Of a DNA stretch of 13,641 nt, positions 7,080 through 13,275 are shown piece after piece. Source of the DNA: an archaeon (GTDB taxonomy: Archaea; Nanobdellota; Nanobdellia; Woesearchaeales; JAGVOV01); NCBI GenBank assembly GCA_020052545.1, contig JAGVOV010000066.1, positions 1 to 13,641 of the forward strand, in the 5' to 3' direction. Made by a program: the position numbers and the translations under genes. The notes under the pieces are model-generated. The model had not been told where the DNA came from. It worked only from the letters and a program-made list of their open reading frames with translations, and ran no database searches. The first letter of the stretch is position 1; the number at the start of each line of letters is the position of its first letter.

Positions 7080-8483
7080 TCAATTTTTGTGCAATTTAAA
7101 ATATTCAGGCCTGTTATTGAAGAAATTCAGCCCCTCAATTACCTCTCCAGCCTCAGCTATTTTACTAGCATTTTCCTGTGTCTTCACGCCCCCATGGCCA
7201 TCCATCATGGAAAGCACGAATTGGTTGAGGTAGCTGACCGCAAGATTTGGGTCTGTCTCAGAGTGCCAATTGCCCAAGAACCAGAGGCAGTTGACAGTGA
7301 GCATGGTCTGGCTGAAAGGCATCTCCATGGCCTTCTCCATATCACTTATAGCCAGAGATGCAAGCTTGCTGGCAGAGGGCACCGCAATTTCACCCATCTC
7401 TTTCAAAGTCTTGTCCAGAGACATGACTGATTGCGCCCTGTTATAATATGTCCAGGCGATGAATCCGAGGTAGCTGGGATTTTGCCCATAAATAAATTCT
7501 TCATCTTCTTTATCATAACCTTCTATCACTCCTGTCAGATGCTCTATTGACTTTGCAAGATTGACAGTCGCATCAGCCCACTTGCCTTGATTAGTGAGCA
7601 CAACTCCCAGTGTGCCGTACCATGAGCCAAGGCGGTGCTGCACCAGGACATCCTCGGGAAACAGCTTCAGCATCGTTTCATATCCTTTAACAACCAGCAG
7701 CAGTGCATCCAATTTTTCAGTAGGATCTGAAAGCTGCAATGCCCCTTCTCCAATTGACTGCAGCTTTGTATTATTGTATTCGAAAGACCCTTCTGATTGC
7801 GGCACTTTCTCAAGGATATGCTTAAGCATGTTCCATGCGTCTTCCTCAATCTTCATCTCGACAATTTCATCATTAAGCAGCGCGCCTAAAGGAAGGAATG
7901 CATCTTCATAGCTGCCTTTGTCTATCAGGGCCTTTGCCAGATAAAAATTCGCAGTCTCTAACTTGTCCGACTCACTGAATCCGCTGTAAAGAAAACTCCT
8001 GAAGCCCCGGATTGCAGCATCGAGGAAGACTTGCCCTTCCTCCACAAGGTCATTGAGGGCCATTATCGAATAAGTCTCATAATTAAGGATGGATTTTGCA
8101 TGCAGCAGGTTCTTGTATATGCTATAGGCCGTACATTGTTCTTGGCTTAGTCTTGTGAACTCATTGTCCTGGTAGCTGTCGAATTCCGATAGATAATACA
8201 CCTGCATGAACTGGCTTATGGTAGCGATTGCTTCCTGCATTATAGGAATTCTTCCTGCCAACCTTACATAAGAATTCACTTTTGAGTCATAGAATATATC
8301 TGTTATGTCTGTCGTCATGTCAAAGAGATCAGCAAGATTATATGCCACCTCGTCTCCCATGTCCTTCCCAAAAGCCTTGTAATAAGAAATAGCTTTTTTT
8401 AGAACCTTGTCGGCCTGCTCATCTTCAGCGCGTTCCAAATCCAGCTCTATCTGATTCAGCACCGCTTCCCTCATACTCTGCAT
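7080..8483 (-). CDS. Unrecognised helical, TPR-like protein
   Basis: A 467-residue protein that I cannot assign to a named family. It is acidic, has no signal peptide or transmembrane segment, and is predicted to be almost entirely helical. Several stretches read like degenerate tetratricopeptide repeats: residues about 176-205 (NFYLAKALIDKGSYEDAFLP), 279-320 (HRLGSWYGTLGVVLTNQGKW, then an amphipathic helix) and 340-386 (AWTYYNRAQS onward). The 17-30 region is charged and may be a short coiled coil. TPR arrays bind other proteins, so a scaffold or adaptor role in the cytoplasm is the most reasonable guess. The start at 8483 (MQSM) is weakly supported; the ATG at 8474 is nine bases later. It is a single-gene unit, divergent from the zinc-ribbon gene, with a TATA-like box at 8522-8532. 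Confidence 0.8.
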   Translation of the reverse strand: MQSMREAVLNQIELDLERAEDEQADKVLKKAISYYKAFGKDMGDEVAYNLADLFDMTTDITDIFYDSKVNSYVRLAGRIPIMQEAIATISQFMQVYYLSEFDSYQDNEFTRLSQEQCTAYSIYKNLLHAKSILNYETYSIMALNDLVEEGQVFLDAAIRGFRSFLYSGFSESDKLETANFYLAKALIDKGSYEDAFLPLGALLNDEIVEMKIEEDAWNMLKHILEKVPQSEGSFEYNNTKLQSIGEGALQLSDPTEKLDALLLVVKGYETMLKLFPEDVLVQHRLGSWYGTLGVVLTNQGKWADATVNLAKSIEHLTGVIEGYDKEDEEFIYGQNPSYLGFIAWTYYNRAQSVMSLDKTLKEMGEIAVPSASKLASLAISDMEKAMEMPFSQTMLTVNCLWFLGNWHSETDPNLAVSYLNQFVLSMMDGHGGVKTQENASKIAEAGEVIEGLNFFNNRPEYFKLHKN

Positions 8484-8521
8484 TAAGGTTCCACCACTAC
8501 TTCCTAACCATCCTCTGGCAG

Positions 8522-8532
8522 ATTTATATAAT
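8522..8532 (-). promoter_or_regulatory. TATA-like box for the TPR-like protein gene
   Basis: The minus strand reads ATTATATAAAT, centred about 44 bp before the ATG at 8483. That predicts a short leader of roughly 18 nt, unlike the leaderless neighbours. The leader contains GGTGG as a possible ribosome-binding site. Confidence 0.5.
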
Positions 8533-8549
8533 TTATGTTAAAATAAGAA

Positions 8550-8602
8550 CAATAAGTTTATTTTATCACTTATAAGTAATGGAAATATTTATAAACTTAT
8601 TG
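8550..8602. repeat. Perfect 12-bp inverted repeat in divergent promoter region
   Basis: CAATAAGTTTAT (8550-8561) and ATAAACTTATTG (8591-8602) are exact reverse complements separated by 29 bp. The right arm overlaps the TATA-like box of the gene at 8618. Inside the interval is a second perfect palindrome, ACTTATAAGT (8568-8577). A regulator bound here could block TBP access; a chance match is possible given the AT content. Confidence 0.55.
8588..8595 (+). promoter_or_regulatory. TATA-like box for the small zinc-ribbon gene
   Basis: TTTATAAA is centred 26 bp before the ATG at 8618, which fits a leaderless archaeal transcript. Confidence 0.65.
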
Positions 8603-8617
8603 GGATAACTAAAGCTT

Positions 8618-8812
8618 ATGACCAAGATAACTGTCCTTGAGCCAGAGCCGGAGCACAGGCCAAGGAACATGTGCAAGAAATGCGGCGCCAATATGTTTGC
8701 TCCTGTTGTGCTTACGACAGCGCAGTATGCATCGCTGGGCGCTGGCTACTCTGTCGCGCTTGTCTGCATAAACTGCAAGAGCATCATCGAGATGTCTGAG
8801 AAGAAAGGATAA
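8618..8812 (+). CDS. Small zinc-ribbon protein
   Basis: A 64-residue protein with one four-cysteine metal site: CKKC (19-22) and CINC (50-53), separated by 27 residues. The segment between them is small and hydrophobic. This is the layout of a zinc ribbon, often a nucleic-acid- or protein-binding module in archaea. No specific family is recognised. The N-terminus (residues 1-17) is proline- and glutamate-rich and probably flexible. The ATG is supported by a TATA box 26 bp upstream. The gene after it encodes a TerC-type membrane protein with its own TATA-like box overlapping this stop codon, so co-regulation is possible but not required. Confidence 0.8.
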   Translation: MTKITVLEPEPEHRPRNMCKKCGANMFAPVVLTTAQYASLGAGYSVALVCINCKSIIEMSEKKG

Positions 8813-8820
8813 TTTAATAA
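8813..8820 (+). promoter_or_regulatory. TATA-like box deciding the TerC start
   Basis: TTTAATAA begins directly after the stop of the zinc-ribbon gene (8810-8812). It is centred about 27 bp before the ATG at 8844. This supports 8844 rather than the in-frame TTG at 8826 as the real start. Confidence 0.5.
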
Positions 8821-8843
8821 TCACATTGTTTTTCTCGCTTCTC

Positions 8844-9782
8844 ATGATAACAATACCTGGGCTGAATCCTGTGTTCATGTGGATCGGCTTCATCGCTCTT
8901 GTCTTATTGTTTCTTTTCCTAGATCTCTGGGTGTTCAATAAGAAGCAGCATGAGATAACCATAAAGGAGGCATTATTGTGGACACTTGTGTGGTTTGGGC
9001 TTGCGATGCTCTTCAATGTCTTCATCTGGCTTGAGTTCGGTCATGTTGCTGGCCTGCAATTCTTCACCGGCTACCTCATAGAGAAAAGCCTCAGCGTAGA
9101 CAACCTCTTCGTCATACTGCTCATATTCACAAGCTTCAGGATAGCGCCAAAATTCCAGCATAGGATTCTTTTCTGGGGCATACTTGGCGCGCTAGTGATG
9201 CGCGGCCTTATGATCGGCCTCGGCACCGCGCTGATTGCAAGATGGAGCTGGATACTTTATATCTTCGGCGCTTTCCTCTTGTATGCCGGCTTCAAGATGT
9301 TCCTCAAGAATGAAGAGGATTTTGACCCCCATGACAGTTTTGTTGTCAGGCTTGTGCGCAGATTTGTCCATGTGAGTAAGAATCATGAAGGTGACGGGTT
9401 CATCTTCAAGGAGAGGGGGAAGATGGCTGTTTCGCTCGGCTTTGTCGCCCTGCTCGTTGTCGAGGTGACAGATGTTGCTTTCGCCTTCGACTCGATCCCT
9501 GCAATATTCGCGATAACCCTTGACCCTTTTATCGTCTTCACATCCAATGTGTTCGCGATCCTTGGCTTGAGGAGCCTTTATTTTGTGATAGCGAAGGCAC
9601 ATGGCATCTTCAATTATCTCAGCTATGGCCTCGGTATAATACTTGTTTTCATAGGCCTGAAGATGTTGCTCTCGGATTTTGTGCATATAAACATCTTTAT
9701 GAGCCTGTCTTTTGTCGTTCTTGTGCTGGCCGGCTCGATGATTTTGTCCATCTTCACCAAGGAAAAGATATTAAAGCCATAA
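8844..9782 (+). CDS. TerC/Alx family integral membrane protein, probable metal exporter
   Basis: From the ATG at 8844 the protein has 312 residues, close to E. coli Alx (about 320). It has roughly eight to nine hydrophobic segments, starting at residues about 11-31, 42-62 and 84-97. Family hallmarks are EKSLSVDNLFV (80-90) and VEVTDVAFAFDSIPAIFAIT (206-225); their acidic residues (Asp86, Glu207, Asp210, Asp216) sit in or near the membrane and are thought to coordinate the transported ion. The polar loop 155-195 is probably cytoplasmic. Bacterial relatives are linked to manganese export and alkaline response or tellurite resistance. For this archaeon, metal export, most likely Mn2+, is an inference. 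The TTG at 8826 would add six hydrophobic residues and is not favoured. A TATA-like box for the next gene lies inside the 3' end. Confidence 0.92.
   Translation: MITIPGLNPVFMWIGFIALVLLFLFLDLWVFNKKQHEITIKEALLWTLVWFGLAMLFNVFIWLEFGHVAGLQFFTGYLIEKSLSVDNLFVILLIFTSFRIAPKFQHRILFWGILGALVMRGLMIGLGTALIARWSWILYIFGAFLLYAGFKMFLKNEEDFDPHDSFVVRLVRRFVHVSKNHEGDGFIFKERGKMAVSLGFVALLVVEVTDVAFAFDSIPAIFAITLDPFIVFTSNVFAILGLRSLYFVIAKAHGIFNYLSYGLGIILVFIGLKMLLSDFVHINIFMSLSFVVLVLAGSMILSIFTKEKILKP
9768..9775 (+). promoter_or_regulatory. TATA-like box for phosphate acetyltransferase
   Basis: ATATTAAA lies within the last codons of the TerC gene, centred 26 bp before the ATG at 9798. It suggests independent leaderless transcription despite the short gap. 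Confidence 0.45.
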
Positions 9783-9797
9783 GCTTTCAGGCACCTC

Positions 9798-10754
9798 ATG
9801 GACATCATTTCTAAGATAAAGAAAGACGCGAAAAAAAAGCTGATGAAGATAGCTTTTCCTGAGACTGATGATGAGAGAGTGATGCAGGCTGTCTCAGTCT
9901 TGAGCAGGGAAAACATCTGCATCCCTGTCCTTGTGGGAAACATTGACAGCGTGAAAAGTTCTGCTCTTGAGAACGGTGTCAGCCTGAAGAACATCGTTGT
10001 CATGGACAATGAGGCCGACAGGGACATGGAAAAGTTCGCTTCAGCTATTTTCAGGATCAAAGGCAGCTACACAGATGTTGACGGGGCAAAAGAGGCGTTG
10101 CTCAATCCTCTGCTCTATTCCATAATGCTGCTGAACTCTGGCCGTGTCGACGGAGTCGTTGCCGGCGCCACCCATGAAAGCAGCGAAACCATAAGGCCGG
10201 CACTGAAGATATTGAAAAAGGGCTTCGCCTCAAGCTTTTTCCTCATGGTAGGAAAAAAGACATTCCTTTTCGCCGACTGCGGCCTCAACATAGATCCTGA
10301 TGCGAGGCAGCTTGCGCAGATAGCTGCGCAGACGAATGACAGCGCAAAAAGATTTGGCCTGAAACCGAAGCTCGCTTTCCTCTCATTCTCAACCATGGGA
10401 AAAGACGGAGGCCTGGCAAAGATACATAATGCCATAAGGATTTTGAGGAACAATAGGAAAGATATCATCGCCGAAGGACCATTGCAGGTTGATGCCGCCA
10501 TAATACCGGAGATTGCTGCGAGAAAGTATCCTGATAGCATATTGAAAGGCGATGCCAACGTGCTTATTTTCCCTGACCTTAATTCAGGCAATATAGCTTA
10601 TAAGCTAAGTGAGAGGCTTGGCAATTTTCAGGCTATCGGCCCGATACTGCAAGGCCTTAAGAAACCAGTCAATGACCTGAGCAGGGGCTGCTCTAAGGAA
10701 GACATCATCATGGTAGCTGCGATAACCGCGATACAGGCGCAAGAGACAAAATGA
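9798..10754 (+). CDS. pta: Phosphate acetyltransferase (Pta catalytic domain)
   Basis: The 318-residue enzyme interconverts acetyl-CoA plus phosphate and acetyl-phosphate plus CoA. Length matches the single-domain Pta of Methanosarcina and Gram-positive bacteria. Motifs visible are AFPETDDERV (19-28), VDGVVAGATHESSETIRPAL (117-136), FSTMGK (197-202), EGPLQVD (226-232), FPDLNSGN (258-265) and PVNDLSRGC (290-298). By comparison with the Methanosarcina enzyme, Ser295, Arg296 and Asp302 are the expected catalytic residues. Phosphate butyryltransferase is a close relative, but these motifs favour Pta. Acetate kinase, the usual partner, is not in the window. Many archaea make acetate with ADP-forming acetyl-CoA synthetase instead, so Pta suggests a bacterial-like or methanogen-like route. 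Its TGA overlaps the ATG of the lipoprotein gene. Confidence 0.93.
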   Translation: MDIISKIKKDAKKKLMKIAFPETDDERVMQAVSVLSRENICIPVLVGNIDSVKSSALENGVSLKNIVVMDNEADRDMEKFASAIFRIKGSYTDVDGAKEALLNPLLYSIMLLNSGRVDGVVAGATHESSETIRPALKILKKGFASSFFLMVGKKTFLFADCGLNIDPDARQLAQIAAQTNDSAKRFGLKPKLAFLSFSTMGKDGGLAKIHNAIRILRNNRKDIIAEGPLQVDAAIIPEIAARKYPDSILKGDANVLIFPDLNSGNIAYKLSERLGNFQAIGPILQGLKKPVNDLSRGCSKEDIIMVAAITAIQAQETK

Positions 10755-11056
10755 AGTTGCTGTTGATGATATTTATTTTATCTCTGTTCCTGGCTGCCTG
10801 CGCGCAGAAAAACAGCTGCCTTGATTCATGCTCTTGCCGCCAAATGATCAACATGAACAAGACAGTTGATAAGCCAAAATGCGAGTTCAAATTTGACTAT
10901 TTCAGCAAGCCTATGCTGTTTCCAGGAGATTTCAACATAAGCACATGTAGCAGCTTCAGCAAAGAATTCGTGGCAAAGGTCAGTTTTTGCGGTTTCGATG
11001 CCTTCATGGACAAAAACAGCGACATTATGGCATGCAGCTGCAGCATTATAAAATAG
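10751..11056 (+). CDS. Small cysteine-rich putative lipoprotein
   Basis: A 101-residue protein beginning with a short Lys, a hydrophobic stretch (residues 3-16) and LAAC (14-17), a good lipobox with Cys17 as the lipidation site. The mature part carries eight further cysteines (23, 27, 29, 44, 66, 80, 95, 97), an even number suited to four disulfides outside the cell or to metal binding. One possible N-glycosylation sequon (NIS, 62-64) and another near residue 36 (NKT) occur. No family is recognised. The start ATG overlaps the Pta stop by four bases (ATGA at 10751-10754), so translation is probably coupled, an odd pairing of a cytoplasmic enzyme with an exported protein. The gene ends about 20 bases before the convergent TrmB-like gene. 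Confidence 0.75.
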   Translation: MKLLLMIFILSLFLAACAQKNSCLDSCSCRQMINMNKTVDKPKCEFKFDYFSKPMLFPGDFNISTCSSFSKEFVAKVSFCGFDAFMDKNSDIMACSCSIIK

Positions 11057-11076
11057 TTGGAAGAGGCATGATTAGC

Positions 11077-11790
11077 CTATTTCTTTGCTATTTTCCAAAG
11101 CAACTCAAAATAGTTCTTATATGATTTTGCAACTTCATTATTCTGTATCACTGTAGCCACAGGAACTTCACTCCAGACAATTATGGATGTTGTGTTCCCA
11201 TAAACAAATGTTGTTGTTGGTGAAATAAACTCTTTTGGTAGGTATCTGAACATAGAGAATGCATTGTTCACACTTTCCGAGTTTCTCGCATGTTCTGAAA
11301 AGATGACTTTTGCAGCTATTTTTTTCCTCCTTTTTTCATTCTGGAATAATAGATAATCATGTTTCATGATGTCAAGAAATCTTCCCGAGGAGCCGAAGCA
11401 AACATATTTGTTGGTCTTTAAAATATCATCCAATATTGATTTAATCCCCCTTCTGCCTTGATAGATATTTGAGGTTTCAAGCTCCTTTTTGGATTTGAAT
11501 AATAATTCTAATTCTGGCAATATTTCTGCTGCAATAAGCTCCTGATCCCTTATTGTCTCCAAAAGTTTCCTTGGGGAGACTGCCTTGAATACTCGTTTGT
11601 TGGACTGGATTGAATAGGTCATAAGACCTGCACTTATCAACCTGTTGATGGAGTCATAAGTGGTTGTCCTGTTGATGTTGGATCTCTTACTTATCCTACC
11701 TGCTTGTGATTCTCCAATCTCAAGGACAGTAAGATAAATGATAGCTTCATTTTTGTTTAACCCTAATTTCTGCAGCTTTTCTGGATCCAT
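11077..11790 (-). CDS. TrmB-family transcriptional regulator
   Basis: A 237-residue regulator with an N-terminal winged helix-turn-helix domain (about 4-75). GLNKNEAIIYLTVLEIGE (10-27) is the usual first-helix pattern of TrmB proteins, and RTTTYDSINRLISAGL (41-56) is the recognition helix and turn. A basic linker helix (about 75-103) probably dimerises. The segment YQGRRGIKSILDDIL (110-124) is the characteristic start of the TrmB C-terminal domain, which resembles phospholipase D folds and binds sugars in Thermococcales TrmB. The C-terminal part here (about 125-237) is shorter than in sugar-sensing TrmB proteins (about 340 residues), so the effector is unclear. The ATG is backed by a TATA-like box 25 bp upstream. 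It faces an unrecognised gene divergently, with an inverted repeat between them that may be its operator. Confidence 0.9.
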   Translation of the reverse strand: MDPEKLQKLGLNKNEAIIYLTVLEIGESQAGRISKRSNINRTTTYDSINRLISAGLMTYSIQSNKRVFKAVSPRKLLETIRDQELIAAEILPELELLFKSKKELETSNIYQGRRGIKSILDDILKTNKYVCFGSSGRFLDIMKHDYLLFQNEKRRKKIAAKVIFSEHARNSESVNNAFSMFRYLPKEFISPTTTFVYGNTTSIIVWSEVPVATVIQNNEVAKSYKNYFELLWKIAKK

Positions 11791-11809
11791 AAGTCATATT
11801 AAGCGCATG

Positions 11810-11820
11810 TATATTTAAAT
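11810..11820 (-). promoter_or_regulatory. TATA-like box for the TrmB-like regulator
   Basis: The minus strand reads ATTTAAATATA, centred 25 bp before the ATG at 11790, which fits a leaderless transcript. Confidence 0.6.
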
Positions 11821-11834
11821 TTAACGTATTGTTG

Positions 11835-11855
11835 TTAGTGTCCTTACAACACTAA
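11835..11855. promoter_or_regulatory. Candidate operator: 7-7-7 inverted repeat
   Basis: TTAGTGT (11835-11841) and ACACTAA (11849-11855) are exact reverse complements around a 7-bp spacer. The half-site centres are 14 bp apart. It lies between the two divergent TATA boxes and abuts the one for the gene at 11886, a natural position for repression by the adjacent TrmB-like protein. Which protein binds is inferred from position only. Confidence 0.5.
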
Positions 11856-11865
11856 TTAATATAAA
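11856..11865 (+). promoter_or_regulatory. TATA-like box for the 178-residue protein gene
   Basis: TTAATATAAA is centred about 25 bp before the ATG at 11886, again consistent with a leaderless transcript. Confidence 0.6.
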
Positions 11866-11885
11866 CTTCCATCAATCTGGAGATT

Positions 11886-12422
11886 ATGGCAAATTACTTC
11901 AAAACATTCATAAAATATTTGACAACCGAAGCATCAAAGATTGTCACTGATGAAGAATATTCCAATCTTGAAAAGAATATAAGAGAAATGGCAGAGAGAA
12001 TGAATTCTGGCGGTTATAATCCGTCATTTGTCGAGAAATATTACCCGATACAAACTTTTGAGATCATAAAAAGAGGAAAATTTAAGAAGATTTACACCTA
12101 CGAAGGGTGGCCAGAAGGCAAAGAGGCATATTCCAAATGCGCATATGTCATTGCGCTCATCAATAGGAAGATTCTTTATGGGATGCTGTTGGACCATTAT
12201 GTAAGGCCATTGTACAGTGAACGCGAAGATTTGCCTCAATACAAACCAAAGAACATCTATTCGGGTGATGGAGAAGATATTATGAGCCGCATAAGCGAAT
12301 ATGATGAAGAGAAAATAAAAGAATTCTCAAAAGATATGGTTGATGGTTTTAATAGAACATTGCTCTTCAGACACAGCACCAACCTAATCGATCATCTCAG
12401 TGGTTTCGCTACGGGATTTTGA
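11886..12422 (+). CDS. Unrecognised cytoplasmic protein, divergent from TrmB-like gene
   Basis: A 178-residue protein I cannot place in a family. It has no signal peptide or clear membrane span; residues 83-104 are moderately hydrophobic (YVIALINRKILYGMLL) but interrupted by charges. The rest is rich in Tyr, Lys and Glu, with aromatic clusters at 52-58 and 68-75 (KKIYTYEG). Composition suits a soluble mixed alpha/beta or helical protein. The start is supported by a TATA-like box 25 bp upstream and a shared divergent promoter region with the TrmB-like regulator, so it may be that regulator's main target. The stop lies three bases from the end of the convergent Fis-type regulator gene. A role in the stimulus sensed by the regulator is plausible but unproven. 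Confidence 0.7.
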   Translation: MANYFKTFIKYLTTEASKIVTDEEYSNLEKNIREMAERMNSGGYNPSFVEKYYPIQTFEIIKRGKFKKIYTYEGWPEGKEAYSKCAYVIALINRKILYGMLLDHYVRPLYSEREDLPQYKPKNIYSGDGEDIMSRISEYDEEKIKEFSKDMVDGFNRTLLFRHSTNLIDHLSGFATGF

Positions 12423-12425
12423 TGT

Positions 12426-13082
12426 TTAATTCTGTATTATCTTATATCTCTTCGCTTTCCTCAGCAATGTCTCATATCTTATCCTAAGCTTTTTTGACGC
12501 AATTTTCATGTCCATATTGCTCTCATTCAGCGCCTTCCTCAGGAAACGCTCCTCAAACTCCATTATCGCCTCCTTCAATGTCATCGGCTGCTCCGGAATC
12601 TCAGAAAGGAGGTTCTTGGATATGGCATCGACATTCCTGTAGACATTCTCGAGCTTTGTCGGGTGTATAACCCCCTTATAATCGTCAAAGACTTTCGCTA
12701 TCATAGTGCCAACTTCCTGTTCCAGCAAGTAACCTGGCTTGTACATGTTCTTCCTCAATTCATCGACATTTATGTGCTGCTTCTTCACGATCCTGTGGAC
12801 AGTGCGCCTGTTGACCTTGGCCAGCTTCGCCACATCGCTTATGTTCCCATAGCGGTTGTTCAGCAGCCTTTGAAGATATTCACGCTTGAACTTCTCTTTT
12901 GCTGCCCTGAATGAAAGCCGCGTGTCCATGTCGAAGCCAAGAATCATGCTCCGCTTCAGCCTTGAGCTTATGTCTGTGTTTAATTCTTCAATCTTGACCC
13001 CTAAAAATTTCTGTGTCGTGGCCTCCACAAGAGGCATTATCTTCTTCAGCATCACTTCCTCAAGATCTTCCTTGTCTGCCAT
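12426..13082 (-). CDS. Regulator with two Fis-type helix-turn-helix segments
   Basis: From the ATG at 13082 this is 218 residues. Residues 63-101 read like the Fis/NtrC C-terminal DNA-binding fold: FKREYLQRLLNNRYGN, then ISDVAKLAKVNRRTVHRIVK. Residues 168-214 show a second copy of the pattern: an amphipathic helix with FEERFLRKALNE, then ASKKLRIRYETLLRKAKRY. No AAA+ sigma-54-interaction domain is present, as expected in archaea, which lack sigma-54. Such stand-alone proteins probably bind DNA directly as repressors, activators or architectural factors. The first 60 residues are helical and charged. The start is uncertain: an in-frame ATG at 13163 and a TTG at 13169 would add 27-29 residues of basic, unconvincing sequence running through a palindrome. 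A TATA-like box at 13112-13118 fits the shorter form with a leader of about 7 nt. Confidence 0.75.
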   Translation of the reverse strand: MADKEDLEEVMLKKIMPLVEATTQKFLGVKIEELNTDISSRLKRSMILGFDMDTRLSFRAAKEKFKREYLQRLLNNRYGNISDVAKLAKVNRRTVHRIVKKQHINVDELRKNMYKPGYLLEQEVGTMIAKVFDDYKGVIHPTKLENVYRNVDAISKNLLSEIPEQPMTLKEAIMEFEERFLRKALNESNMDMKIASKKLRIRYETLLRKAKRYKIIQN

Positions 13083-13111
13083 TATGATCAAAAACCGTCC
13101 TGCTCTGAACC

Positions 13112-13118
13112 TATATAC
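13112..13118 (-). promoter_or_regulatory. TATA-like box for the Fis-type regulator (short form)
   Basis: The minus strand reads GTATATAG, centred about 32 bp before the ATG at 13082. A second candidate on the same strand, AAATATAAA (13183-13191), is 24 bp before the ATG at 13163 and would favour the longer protein or a leader of about 80 nt. Confidence 0.45.
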
Positions 13119-13130
13119 AAGGTTTTTGAG

Positions 13131-13164
13131 CATGGTCGTGAACCGCAAGGCGGTTCTCGACATG
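13131..13164. repeat. Long GC-rich palindrome between divergent genes
   Basis: Arms 13135-13146 (GTCGTGAACCGC) and 13150-13161 (GCGGTTCTCGAC) pair at 11 of 12 positions around the 3-base loop AAG. CAT (13131-13133) and ATG (13162-13164) extend the pairing past a one-base bulge. It sits immediately upstream of the short-form TATA box of the regulator and about 60 bp from the DoxX promoter. As DNA it could be an operator. As RNA it could fold into a stable 5' hairpin if transcription starts near 13162. Confidence 0.75.
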
Positions 13165-13223
13165 ACCAAAATGTCTCACTGCTTTATATTTCTTATGCAG
13201 CTCTGGCCGGAGAAAAAGTAAGG

Positions 13224-13232
13224 TTTATAAAA
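13224..13232 (+). promoter_or_regulatory. TATA-like box for the DoxX gene
   Basis: TTTATAAAA predicts a start of transcription near 13253 and a leader of about 23 nt. That leader contains the Shine-Dalgarno sequence AGGAGG (13262-13267), eight bases before the ATG. This is the strongest ribosome-binding site in the window. Confidence 0.6.
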
Positions 13233-13275
13233 GGAAACCTAATCTAAAATAAAAAACCAACAGGAGGCAATCATC

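Noticed and set aside
7023..7430. Plus-strand ORF of 135 codons with a TATA-like stretch upstream
   Set aside because: Most of it is antisense to the 467-residue protein gene and it shows no domain pattern. The AT-rich box may instead serve the minus strand.
8826..8843. In-frame TTG start for the TerC protein
   Set aside because: The ATG at 8844 has the regular 27-bp spacing to a TATA-like box and the family does not require the extra residues.
9192..9686. Minus-strand ORF of 164 codons inside the TerC gene
   Set aside because: It is antisense to a clear TerC-family protein, has a composition typical of shadow frames and has no promoter.
11064..11078. Short hairpin (AGGC / GCCT) between the convergent lipoprotein and TrmB-like genes as a terminator
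   Set aside because: Only four pairs and no clear T-run on either strand, so it is too weak to call.
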